Positions 22,325 through 32,513 of a DNA stretch of 64,000 nucleotides are shown here, in pieces. The notes under the pieces are model-generated. The model saw only the letters and a program-made list of their open reading frames with translations. It searched no databases and was not told the origin of the DNA. The DNA lies in NCBI GenBank assembly GCA_013115135.1, contig JABANP010000091.1:1-64000 (forward strand). The letters run 5' to 3'. Source of the DNA: Perkinsus olseni (taxonomy: Eukaryota > Perkinsozoa > Perkinsida > Perkinsidae). The stretch's first letter is position 1; each line of letters starts with the position of its first letter. The translations under genes were made by a program, and so were the position numbers.

Positions 22325-23588
22325 TTCTCTGACGTTCAGTTAGCTCTGCTGAAGGCAGCTTGAACGAGTCATGAGCTCTAGTGGTAGTGTTTGTTCTCGT
22401 AGACATCTGGCCCGAAGGCAAGCCATTACTAAACTTCTGTCTCTTGGGCGGCCGCCCACTGTCAGTATCATAGACCTTCGGGCCACGCTTCCTCCCATTG
22501 TCTTCTGGGGTGATCAGTCCCAAATAACCATCAATGGACTGCTCACCGTTGTTAAGTGCTTGAGTTTGAAGTCGTGATAGTAGTTCTTGTGGGGTCTTAC
22601 AATCGGCCTTCACCGTAGCAATTAACGCTCCATAGCCGCTATCGGACATCTTCGCTCGGGGACATTGTTGCAAGATAAACTCATAAAGGGCGGCCCTAAA
22701 GCTCCAATCAATCTGGAGTCCTTTAGCGCCCGAGAGCTTCCCTGCTAAGTAAACCTCTTCCTCCACGATTCTGGAGAAATCTAGTCTCCCAGCTTTGCGA
22801 TAGAGGCTTGTCCATCGTCTCAAGAGAACGATAGGATGGCTAGCTTCTTCAGAGCACTCGAGCTTGTCCATCATAGCCTCAGCCTTCGCACAGAGCTCCG
22901 CACACTTCGTCGTCCATCTACTATACGCTTCTTTAACTTTCGCCAGAAACTCAGTAGTATCGACAACATCAGACGACGGCTCAACAATCTCTTTCCAGGC
23001 AAACAACTCAGCCGCTTGGTTCAACGTCTGTTCTCCGTTAGGGCCAGTTGTTAGAATATGTTGAGTACAAAGGTCTCTCAATTCCCCCACAACAGTCCTA
23101 GGAAGGAACAGGCTATAACTGAGGAGGCGCAGAGGTGAAGTCGTTCCTTGAACTCCATTCAATGCGAAGTCCAATTGCCTGCGGAAACGACTCCATCTCC
23201 ACGCCCCTTTGCCGTGGAAGCGTATACCCTCGAGGCCCTCTTCTCTGGGTGCATCGGGGTGCTGATATATGCCCCAGCTTGTAGCAAGGGCTTTCAGTGA
23301 AATGCCAATGGACCGACCATCAGCACCTATGAAATTCATTTGTGACATAGCTGTACAACGGGGTTTGGCGCCTATAGCGTATTCGACCAGTTGCAAGCAT
23401 GTTAACTTATCGGAATACCATGACCAACTAGTTTCAGATGTCGAGAGTGCCGCAGAACTTAGGGCTTTCTTTAACAGATCAGAAGGACCTTTCCCGGACG
23501 GTGCACCATGTACCGTTTTAGTGTCCGATTCAGTCGCTCCTGTCTTAGCCCCTTTCTGATTACCACTTTCAACACTAGGCACAGTCAT
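22164..23588 (-). CDS. gag: Retrotransposon Gag (nucleocapsid) protein, 474 aa
   Basis: Structural protein packaging element RNA into particles. A single open frame starts at ATG 23588, which is 80 bp inside the 5' LTR, and reads across the LTR border and the primer-binding site. Near the C-terminus (about 22270-22318) a CCHC zinc knuckle, CFKCGQKGHLAKNC, fits C-x2-C-x4-H-x4-C and is followed by a basic and serine-rich tail. No other domain was recognised. The stop TGA at 22164 follows TAT AAG TGT; pol continues in the +1 frame. Confidence 0.9.
   Translation of the reverse strand: MTVPSVESGNQKGAKTGATESDTKTVHGAPSGKGPSDLLKKALSSAALSTSETSWSWYSDKLTCLQLVEYAIGAKPRCTAMSQMNFIGADGRSIGISLKALATSWGIYQHPDAPREEGLEGIRFHGKGAWRWSRFRRQLDFALNGVQGTTSPLRLLSYSLFLPRTVVGELRDLCTQHILTTGPNGEQTLNQAAELFAWKEIVEPSSDVVDTTEFLAKVKEAYSRWTTKCAELCAKAEAMMDKLECSEEASHPIVLLRRWTSLYRKAGRLDFSRIVEEEVYLAGKLSGAKGLQIDWSFRAALYEFILQQCPRAKMSDSGYGALIATVKADCKTPQELLSRLQTQALNNGEQSIDGYLGLITPEDNGRKRGPKVYDTDSGRPPKRQKFSNGLPSGQMSTRTNTTTRAHDSFKLPSAELTERQRNGLCFKCGQKGHLAKNCPKTTSTRSGNKSSKDDDSTVKSIHITSASSAYSYKC
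23490..23508 (-). other. Candidate primer-binding site
   Basis: Directly after the 5' LTR the element strand reads TGGTGCACCGTCC. A TGG start next to the LTR fits pairing with a tRNA 3' CCA end; the tRNA could not be identified. The site lies inside the gag reading frame. Confidence 0.5.
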
Positions 23589-23876
23589 GACGATAGATAC
23601 GATTCCGTTAAAAACAAGAGAACAGATCAGATATAGCGTAATCGATCAATAGGACAGCTAAAGGGACAATCGTTGTGATACAGCCATATCCATCAACAAA
23701 ATATGGAACCACCAAGAATTGAACCTGGGTTGCCCGACTGATAAACCACCGCTCTACCATTTAGACTAACAATCTACGGTTTCAGTGAATAGTAACTGCT
23801 ACTGATATATTATAGAAACCGCAAATAATGGGCTGCACGTAAACTGCATAACAGGGCGACCGATGAAACTGTTACA
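23509..23876 (-). repeat. 5' LTR of the retrotransposon
   Basis: 368 bp, direct repeat of 17520-17887 at an offset of 5989 bp. It contains the gag initiation codon (23588) and the tRNA-like block at 23704-23783, so U3, R, U5 and the start of coding are compressed into one short LTR. Confidence 0.93.
23704..23783 (-). promoter_or_regulatory. tRNA-like block with A and B boxes in the 5' LTR
   Basis: Same block as in the 3' LTR, on the element sense strand upstream of the gag ATG. Here the A-box side reads TGGTAGAGC, closer to a normal D arm than the other copy (TGGTGGAGC). This is the only visible LTR difference. Confidence 0.55.
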
Positions 23877-24949
23877 CCAAGTCCCTCGCTACGCTCGAGG
23901 AACAGCTAGGATCCATAAGGAGCTCACTTGTGCCTGCACTTCTCACAAGTGGGGGAAACAGTATCAATCTAGCGTTATTTCGGACGTGTTCTATGGTTCG
24001 CTCACGCTCGGAGTATATGCAGCTTGTAAGAGAATCAAAAGTAGTGTACGTCCAAGGTAGTTGAGTATTTGATAGAAGTTAGGTTAGCACAAGGGTCGTT
24101 ACAGAGTAGCGAGGATAGGTTTCAGAAGTAGATAGTGCGTACGATGAAACGGGTACATAGAGATGGAGATCGGAGTCTCCAACCGAATCTCCAGTTGGGG
24201 GATGAATGTTGGTGTCGATGAAAAAAGAGATCTGGGAATGACTATAGTATAGATTCGACAGTCAACTTTCGTCTTTTTGAAGGCGAGCATTTAGAGTAGA
24301 GTAGTAGCAGGGGCAATGGTAGCACGTGTAGTAAAAGGCTGCGAGAGAAATGATGAGGTGAGGAGAATGATTGGTACATCTGCAGTAGTAGGAGGTATGT
24401 AGAAGATTGTAGTACTTGAAGGCAGAATAACTGGATCAAAATCGAGAGGTGTAAGACATACTCGCCGGCTTTCCTGAAATAACTGGAGGAAGCGAAGGGT
24501 TTAGGTATCGATAAAAATTACCGCAATCGGTCGGATTGCCACATCATCATCATCGGATTTGGCCAATAAGGCATATATACAACTTATATCATATGCGTCG
24601 GGGCCTCCTTACACGAGACTCATGAGAGTGTATCACAAGTCGTGATTTCATTAGAAAGAGATTGATATCGGAGGCCGCAAAAATAGAGGCACTCAAAAAG
24701 AGAGATCGATAAAAGCCAGGGTCTAATGAATAAAAATGAAATGCGCTGGAGACGAATCAGGCTGAGCGAGTGTAAAATACTCCGTGAATCTACATTCAGA
24801 CATCGCCCTTTCCGTTGCTTAAGTCCGAGGAAGTGGTGGAGGAAGTCCAAACCGCTTGGAGGAGCCACATCGGAAGACCTCATGGAGCAGCTTATGCGCA
24901 TCCAATGGAGTGATGGGCGATCTTACCTTGTGCATGTATTACGGTAGGT

Positions 24950-27029
24950 AGCCCGCCCGTTGGGCGGGCTTTCTTCGCAGGGCCCCGCAAAGACCCCCTA
25001 TCAGATGTCGCAACAGCGCTATACCTTGCCTCTTAGCGATCTGTCCCATCACGTTGTGGTGACCACTTTCACGTCAGTACTTATGACTCGCCTCCAGATC
25101 CTACAAAATCTCTCTATTAGAGCTTACCAATCAGAGGAGTATGCTAAGCTAGCACTTAACGAGTTTGGCCGATCACCATATGTAGTGAAATTCCACCCGA
25201 AGTATCCCCAGGCCTTTTCTTGCGTTCAACCGTTGCAACTCCCGAGCTTGAAGCTCGGAGCCTAGTAGACGTAATTCACACGATTCAGACTGGCCGGAGA
25301 CATGTGTGATTCCACGTGAGCTTGTAGCAGGACGACTCTACCGGTTGTAAACTGCCATTTTGCCATCCGATATAACAGCTCCGAGTCGGAGCCTCCGGCA
25401 GAGTGTAAATTACACTGCGTAACATATGCTACGCTGGCAGTGGTCGTCAGCGTCGCCGTCGATCACGACGGCCGCATTTGGATAGCCATGAAAGTATTAC
25501 CAGTTCCACCCGAATTCAGATATCCTCCTCTCCCGGGCGGCCCTGATAGTGCCTGAAAATCCTGCTACCCTTCACTCAACGGGAATTGTGCTACGATATC
25601 TCAGACCTCCTGTCTAAACATGCATCACATGGACTTGCATCTGAGGTACTACTGCCAAGCTGTTACACTGCCAATACTATGAACAGCTGCCAACTGTTGC
25701 ACTGCAATAGTGGGATCGAAGAACTGTTCTCTTTGGGCAACCAACCTGTCCCTCGAAGATGCCGTACCAAACTCCCAGTTTGGACAGCTGTTCCGGATGA
25801 GAGATGACACTGATGATACACCCATGCACTTACCGCTTTGTAACTTCTATGTAGTTTACATCCGGAACCCGAATTCCGGGTGAAGGAAACTTTACTTACC
25901 GCGGGATCGGAGAGAATATAATTATGAACTTCGAGCACGGTACAGCGGAGATAGTTACCGAAGCCGAAGCCGCATTCCGCCGATACTCAGTGTGGAGTCG
26001 ACACTAACATCATGTTACTTGTGTGCCCAACAATGAAGCGTAAATTACAATGGGCGAACGACAGGAGAGGAAAGATTTCCCTAGTCCGACGATTGCACGA
26101 TTGAAAGCGTGTACTACCAATGTCTGGGAAGAAAGTTCACATGCGTAGCTCGATCTCTTCACCTCTAGTCAAGGTATTCAACCGCCCACCCAGTTACTTC
26201 CTTCAACTTTTCCGGGAACGAACTCGCTCGACGAGCGACGCTCGTCTCCAAACTTGAGCCGCTCGACCGTGGGACCGTTGATTTGAAAGGAGCCGAACAA
26301 GAACAGGAAAAATGCCTACAATTGAAGAGCGAAATCGCGTAATAGCATCTCGTGACGTTGTAACACGGAGTAAATCGGCGCATGTTAGTAAGAAGCTGTA
26401 TTTGTATTCGCATCTACCGTTAAGCGTAAGTCTTACTTCTCACTATAGGTGTAGAGGAGTTTAAGAGTAGGTTTAGTTCGTATGCTTGGGTAAACTCAAT
26501 CAGCGGGAGAGATATGGTTCTGAACGGAAATAACATTTCGCGACGTTTTAACACCTGGTACATCGGCGCACATCTGTGAGGGGCGATAACTATGTCCACA
26601 TCACACCATACCGAACCTGGGAAGTGTCTACGCATAGTCCTGCTTTCCGGCAAGTACGGCAAACTCTATGCACAGAGACAAACGCGAACATGAAGAATCT
26701 GTTAGCGATGGAAGATATTGAGCAGCATAATCCTTTGTAAGAAAATTACTCGGACATTTTTTCTGTGACGGTTTAACCCAATTAATCAACGTAAATCGAT
26801 CACACTATGAAAGATATATTACGAGGAGCAGGGAGAGTTTGGAACGTGTTTCCAAGTAATGCGGTAGCAGAAGTAAAGCTGTGTAATATGAAAAAAACCG
26901 GGATCAAACTTCGAAAAATACGATGGGAATTCGATTCTTCGCGCACGATGTATGTTCTTCTATTATAAGTAGTAGAGATTGATCCTGCCCGGAAGAGTAA
27001 GACGTCGCTCGCCCAAGGACGCGAGCGAC
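24950..27029. repeat. Second cluster of short perfect hairpins
   Basis: Perfect inverted repeats: 24950-24970 (AGCCCGCCC/GGGCGGGCT, 3-nt loop, then TTCTT), 25242-25258 (CCGAGCTT/AAGCTCGG), 25378-25392 (GCTCCGA/TCGGAGC), 25767-25783 (CCAAACT/AGTTTGG), 26224-26238 (TCGCTCG/CGAGCGA) and 27004-27029 (GTCGCTCGC/GCGAGCGAC, 8-nt loop). The first resembles an intrinsic-terminator hairpin in shape, but nothing shows that it acts as one. Confidence 0.75.
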
Positions 27030-27180
27030 AAATTCCCACCTTAGAGGGCTTGCCCCCAAATTTTAGGAGTCGCGACCCCAAATTCACAAATTGAAATTGG
27101 CTACGTCTCGATGGGAAGGAAGTCTAGTTACGATCTGTAGAACCGGAGCTTGGACTGCCACCGCTGATGAATGTGCGAGA

Positions 27181-27300
27181 AAGTGTGGCGAAAGAGAGGA
27201 AATTGTGTTGAAAGGGAGAAAACTGTGGCAGAAGGAAGAGAATTGTGACAGAAGGAAGAGAATTGTGGCAGAGGGAAGAGAATTGTGGCAGAAAAGAGGA
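27181..27300. repeat. 20-bp minisatellite, six units
   Basis: Six imperfect tandem copies of a 20-bp purine-rich unit close to AATTGTGGCAGAAGGAAGAG, with strong A/G bias on the plus strand. It reads through in some frames as a K/E/R-rich peptide but has no gene context. Confidence 0.9.
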
Positions 27301-27545
27301 TTTAGGCTGATAAGCGGCATTTACTCTCGAAAGACACAGATGCATGGAGGGTGGTCCTTGGGGAAATAGCGGTGCTACCTCATACGCTCAGGCTCGATGC
27401 AACAAGTGGTGATATGGGACAGGGTTATTGTGACATATTTATCTAGCGTTATCGTTCACACGTGTATACCATCATTAAAGTTATCGTAGTATGCTACACT
27501 CACGTGTGATCAGTTTCTATTTGTTGTTATTATTACTGCTACCAA

Positions 27546-28929
27546 ATGCCTAGCCACTGTTGCGACCAAGATGGCAGCACTCTAGTTACCGTGGTTGGCT
27601 CTTTGAGTGCAGACTTTACATTCCGCTGCAGGCTGCCCAGACTACCGAAGCCTGGTGAGACTGTTTCTGGTGACAAGTTCACTCAGAGTTGGGGCGGTAA
27701 GGGAGCTAATCAAGCAGTGGCTGCTGGAACCTTGCTCACCACCCCCGACCGTGATGTACCCAGGGTGCAGATGATAGGGTGCGTGAGTGCCGATGATGGG
27801 CTGGGGACTGCTTATAGGGATCATCTGAAGGACACCGGCGTTGGCGTGGATTATCTCAATCTTCTGCCTGGAACGAGTAAGATCACATGCTGTTAGATAC
27901 GCCAATCCATAGTCACAGCATCTATCAGGTACTGGTGTTGCGGGAATTGTGGTATCAGGGGCGGCTGATGCTGAGAATAACATTGTAGTGGTGCCAGGCA
28001 CTAACGGGATGCTAACTCCAGATATGGTAGTAAGATGGCGGTATCGCCTTTCAACGACTAATCGTAGTGGACGTGCTCTCTTAATCGTTTTTTCTCTCAG
28101 ATTGGAGGACGTCCCGAGGTATCCCAGGTCATAGAGAACTCTAAGGTAGTCTTCGAATCGGCTGACGCTCTTTCCAGGTGTATTCTCTCCTAGGTGTTGG
28201 TTCTCCAATGTGAAGTGCCTGTAGATGCTGTAGTGGAGTCCTTGAAAGTCGCGTCAAGGTCTTCTAACACTCTCTCGCTGCTCAATGCAGCCCCAGCTCC
28301 TGTAGTACCCGGACAGCAGCTGCCTCGGGAGGCCTTCAAAATGGTCGATATCCTTGTCGTCAACGAGGAAGAGGCAGCGGCGTTGGACCGTCTGCTCAAC
28401 GGCAGTAACGATTCTCCTGCTGACGTGACCAAGGACCCCACAGCAGCAGTGGCCTTGGCGGATAGGCTGCTGAAGACTTCTGGGACTAAGTGGTTGTGTA
28501 TCGTGAGCCTAGGTGGTGCCGGTTGTGCTTATGCATGCACTGATGGGAGTAGCGGCGCGTTGCCATGCCCGAGCGCCCCCTCGGATAAGGATAAGTACTG
28601 CACTTCCACCGTAGGAGCGGGCGACTGCATGGTTGGCAGCTTGGCCGCCATGCTTGCTGCTGGCGAGAAGAACCCAGAAAGGTGAGACCCCGGCAGTCGC
28701 ATGGGTAGTGTTGGTTCAATCGTTGCTCATTTCAGATTGTGCAAGCTTTCTATGAGTGTGGCAACCCAAGCCGTATTCGGTTGCCCCAGCAGAGCTAGAG
28801 GTGAACCTGCTTGTACGTGCAACGCTCCAGGGAAGACACACAACGCAGGGGATGATCCACGATCGTTATCCCAAGCTTGACCGGTGCGCTCAAGAGGTTC
28901 AGGAAGTGCTCAACAAGGTCGTTAACTAG
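27546..28929 (+). CDS. Ribokinase (PfkB-family carbohydrate kinase)
   Basis: Phosphorylates ribose with ATP to ribose-5-phosphate in the cytosol, feeding pentose phosphate metabolism. ATG at 27546. Exon 1 carries the substrate site VVGSLSADFTF and PGETVSGDKFTQSWGGKGAN (PfkB signature 1 region with GGKGANQA). Later exons, joined by short GT-AG introns (for example 28146-28193 and 28682-28735), encode TGVAGIVVSGAADAENNIV, VLQCEVPVDAV, NAAPAPVVPGQ, DILVVNEEEA, the ATP-site SLGGAG and the anion-hole/catalytic block STVGAGDCMVGSLA (D-T-x-G-A-G-D is usual; here the first residues are ST). The C-terminal exon is uncertain: in-frame reading stops at 28880, while an alternative frame stops at 28929. 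Ribokinase is favoured over adenosine kinase by NEEEA and GGKGANQA. Confidence 0.88.
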
Positions 28930-29140
28930 ACTATCGTTGATAGGTGTTGTTCAGTTGTTCATGTATTAAGTTATATTTATATAGACATCTCCTCCTCCTC
29001 TATGACGGTCTACTAATTACAGTGATTTTCTATCTTCCAAGTCCACAAGAGTAATTGTGTTATATAGTAGTGAATGAGAGGCCAAGGGAAGGAGGACCAG
29101 GACCGTGCAGTCCACTGCAGGAAACCGATAGTCATTAAAA
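28930..29140. other. Short intergenic spacer
   Basis: Between the ribokinase stop and the first exon of the coiled-coil gene, both on the plus strand. No feature seen. Confidence 0.5.
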
Positions 29141-31711
29141 TGCAGCGGCTTGTTGCTGGCGACAGTGATAGTGAGAGCGGTGCTGAAGCTGCCATTCGAT
29201 CTATGCGAAACGAAGTGAGGCTCACCCCTCGCATGATGATGAGGGAATGATGCCCAAGAATGGCCATCCTCGCAACGCTCTACCCTCACCGAAGGTTGGG
29301 GCGACCACTAGTGCAGTAGACTTGAGGAAGGTCTCGAGTCGACTGAGGGAACTGCTGGACAAAGTTGAGAATGATAATGGTGACCGTGACGGTCATCGGG
29401 ACTCTGAGGATACTGCCCGAGATAACGCGAAACGGAGAGGATTCGTGGAGGACTTGCGTAGGTTGAAGTCCTCGTGATTTTCTCTTGATGTGGGGCTCAG
29501 AGCTGTCAATGCGCTGCGCTATCATGTGTGAAACATCTCCTCAGAGACCAATGCAGCCCTTGTTTCGATCAGATAGTCAGGCCGAGCGGCGTGGAGAAGC
29601 AACGAAGGAGATACTCAACTCAGTGGCACGCGGATGTAGGGCCGTCGACGAGCGCGGTAGCCTGCCCATTACTGATTGCTAACCCTATTGGAGGCTTTAT
29701 TTCGTCACTGGGGGCCTCTCAGATGAGGATGATTCTACTACAAACTTTGCTCGTCTATCGAGATCGTCCAGTATGAGCAGCGATGCACTGGGAGACGTCA
29801 CAGCGTATGCAGATGTTGCAGATAGTGTAGACGAGTACACTTTAGAATCTGGCTCGGTGGGTTATTATGGCAGCCAACTCCTCCTCCTTCGCACTGCTTC
29901 GTGCAGGCATTAAATAGGCTGAGGCGATCCGTTGTTAAAGCCCGAGATGACCTCACGCAGAGGACAAGGGGCTACAGCGCATCACCTAGGGCGGATGATG
30001 GCACCGGCAAGTCAGACTATATACTGTACACTATGAAGTAACGCCTATTCTCGGAGAGTAGGTCTGCCGCTATGGAGAAGCTTTTTCGTAGCTGGGAAAG
30101 GCACGGAGCTCTTAAGGAAGATATTGGTAGACTCCGCTACGGCCACTCCCCTTTGCTCGCGCTGCTGCTGTCATGGTTATCCTCAGGTGAACTGGAGAAT
30201 GAGTTGAGTACCTTGGATGAGGCTGTGCGAAGGGTTTGTGTCTTAGCAGCGGAAAAGGAGGCACAGAAGAACAGAAAGTTCGACTCTACACGACGAGCAA
30301 CGGTTGAGGCCGAGAAGTGATGCTTGCTCATCAGCTGAATGGAGGGGGGAATGATCATGATAGGTGCCATCATGATGGTGATGATGGTCCAGCTGCCCTT
30401 ATACAGTCTGTCAGAGAACAGGTTACTTTGAAAACTCTTGAACGAGAGCTCATGAGGATAACGTCGCATCGTGCTGGTGAGATTGCATGAATGAATAGAC
30501 TCTAACCAATCTGCGTAGCGATCTCGCAGAGGATGGGTTGTCGCGTCCGCACGATGGCCCTGCTGCACTGGCGAGTACAGTGGGGAACGCGTTGCAGTCA
30601 GAAGTCGACACGTTGAAGGAGACTCTCGAAGCACTTGAACAGGAAATAGCAGCGGCCGATGTGATAAGTCTCCCACTCCATTGGTTATACATAGAGCGCT
30701 GTTATCTGATTGCGCGCAGTGATCTCAACTGAATAACGTTACGATCGCCAAGGCTCTGGCCGATAATTCAGGAGGGCTGCACGCTTTCAACTCACATCGG
30801 GGGCGAGAGCCAACAGCAGTTCACAAGGGAGGGTGTCGAGGAGTAAGCCGTGGAGAGTATACCATGTCTATCAGCACGATTCAACCGCATCCTATTGAAC
30901 AGAGCAACGAGAGCTGCGAGTGCCGAGGCTAAGACCTTACGGGTCGAGCTAACACATAAGAATAACTTGCTTAATGTCGCTGGAGGAATTCTGAGGATAC
31001 TCGATGACAGAATGGATCTCCTCGCTCCACTGCATGAGACTCTTCGAGGAACCGCGGGCACCACTTACGAGGGTAGGCCGCCATCGCCGCCTTCGGTATG
31101 TTAAAGTCTTCAGAGGATTCTACTGGTGTGGAAGGGAGCGTCTTACAGAAGAGTGGGCAGGGTGGTTTACAAGAGACGAGTTTGAGCGATGGAGAACACG
31201 AATCACATTCAGTGATGTTGATGGAGAGGTTGCTAGCGGCGGAGGACCACCTTGGTAAATCAGTGGAAGAGAGGGAGGTCAAAAGAATTGAGAAGAAGGA
31301 CCTTATCATGAAGAGCATACTAACAGGCACTGCTGGTCACACTGAAACAGGCTACGGAGGAGTTAGATAATGCAAGGACAGTAGACCTTCGTGAGCCGGA
31401 ATCCGGAGAGGAGGTGCCTCCTGAGATGGATAACCAAGAAGATGCTTCCGTGGTCGCGGCAGAGGTGACATGCCTGTCGGTGCCTTGGTCTTAAGTGGCC
31501 CCTCCTTTCAACCCAGGAACGCTATTCCATGATAAATTTTCAGGTTAAAGAACTACGCCGAACTCTGGAATGCTATAGACAAGACATAGGGGAGTTGCGG
31601 AATGAATGGCATGAGGCAAAGGCCAGAGATGAGAGGTCACAGCTGGGGAACTCCATCCCCCGAGTCAAAACTATCGAGTTCGAGGACGCTCAAGTGGCAC
31701 CTAAGGCTTGA
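29141..31711 (+). CDS. Hypothetical multi-exon coiled-coil protein
   Basis: Family not recognised. At least eight plus-strand segments look coding, separated by short introns: MQRLVAGDSDSESGAEAAI (from about 29141), VDLRKVSSRLRELLDKVEN (29250-29476), an acidic/serine segment with DDSTTNFARLSRSSSMSSD (about 29725-29870), ALNRLRRSVVKARDDLTQR (about 29910-30020), a segment at 30072-30320, a helical one with LQSEVDTLKETLEALEQEI (about 30538-30660), KTLRVELTHKNNLLNVAGG (about 30930-31000) and a last exon with VKELRRTLECYRQDIGELR ending at 31711. Heptad leucines and charged residues predict extended coiled coils, so a cytoskeletal, basal-body or golgin-like role is possible but unproven. Exon borders are mostly provisional. 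Start uncertain. Confidence 0.55.
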
Positions 31712-31980
31712 CGGCGCGGCCTCACACGCAGCAAAGGAGGGCAATGGAGGGCAGTTGATGATATGAAGGACCGAGGGTGGATAACGCTTTCGAGTGTCAT
31801 AGCAGCATGCCGCTTTTCGTACGTTGGCCGTAAACATTACTTGTTGTGTTCGTAAATTTGTTCGTGCATGTTAGGGGCCGGTCTTCACAATGAACAACTC
31901 TCCCACTCCACTCACAACTCAATCATTAACTATCAGGCAATGTTACAGTACAATCATATAACGTTATGATACTCTCGATA
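31712..31980. other. Tail-to-tail spacer
   Basis: Between the end of the plus-strand coiled-coil gene and the stop of a minus-strand gene. No feature seen. Confidence 0.5.
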
Positions 31981-32385
31981 TCACTCAGCAGGGGAACTAT
32001 CAGTACTGGTGGTACTCGGCGGGGATATGGCCGGGCTGCCATTCTCAGGAGTACTCATGTTCGCCGCACCAGTAGAGGGATGGGCTCGCCGGTGATGCCG
32101 CACCCCTCCACCAAAACGTGGTGGGAGGCTGGGCTTAGCCGGGTCCTGATCAGCGCTGTGGAGGGAACCCTAACAGCGAGGCATTGCAACATTTGTATGG
32201 TTAACGTGCACGTCTCATGTGCCATTTCTTACCGGTTCGGGACTGTTGTTGCGGCCTTGGCCCGCACCGAGCCCTCCACCCCATACGTTAGTATCCGGAC
32301 TTTCCGGCGAGGCTTGACCCGTATCGCGTGGGCTTTGAATAGGAGAAAGAGTACCGCCGTATCTGAGGCAGGCACCATCTTGCAT
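31981..32385 (-). CDS. Small P/S/G-rich hypothetical protein (105 aa) or terminal exons of a larger gene
   Basis: Two minus-strand exons, 32233-32385 and 31981-32145, join in phase across an 87-bp GT-AG intron. The first encodes MQDGACLRYGGTLSPIQSP and GGGLGAGQGRNNSPEP; the second encodes PAKPSLPPRFGGGV and ends SPPSTTSTDSSPAE. Composition is disordered and phosphorylation-prone; no domain. The competing 178-codon plus-strand frame over the same DNA is probably a shadow. The ATG at 32385 follows two stop codons in frame, so this is either the true start or the edge of an exon. Confidence 0.45.
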
Positions 32386-32513
32386 CCTCCAGTATTATTA
32401 AGACCTCACATCGCCACTCTTCGGCGTTTATTCTCAATATCACTTGGATCCTTGGATATCGCCATCGCCGCCCTAACAATGAACAGATCTCCGTGGTGGT
32501 AGGGTAGCACCGA

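Larger units (their letters stand above)
17520..23876 (-). mobile_element. Complete LTR retrotransposon (PR-RT-RH-IN order, Ty3/gypsy-like)
   Basis: A 6357-bp element transcribed on the minus strand: 5' LTR 23509-23876, gag 22164-23588, pol 17921 to about 22170, polypurine tract next to the 3' LTR at 17520-17887. LTRs read TGTAACA...CGGTACA on the element strand and differ at one visible base (17766 C against 23755 T), so the insertion is recent. The protease - RT - RNase H - integrase order excludes Ty1/copia; the RT box is YYDD. It could be Ty3/gypsy or a divergent sister clade; BEL/Pao is less likely. No env or chromodomain was seen. Flanking bases (ACCAC left, CCAAG right) give no convincing target-site duplication. 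This is a protist genomic element, not a recognised virus. Confidence 0.93.
23877..27545. other. 3.7-kb stretch without a supported gene
   Basis: Open frames are short and unrelated to known families. One plus-strand frame (24726-24947) and one at 24960-25265 look weakly protein-like but lack domains and splice support. The region is marked by GC-rich hairpins (separate entry) and a minisatellite near 27.2 kb. Upstream sequence close to 27545 should hold the ribokinase promoter. Confidence 0.5.

Noticed and set aside
24950..24975. Rho-independent terminator
   Set aside because: The shape fits, but this is eukaryotic nuclear DNA with similar hairpins elsewhere; no bacterial gene precedes it.
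31966..32502. 178-codon plus-strand open frame
   Set aside because: The minus strand over the same DNA gives two exons with in-phase GT-AG splicing and protein-like composition; the plus frame has no domain.
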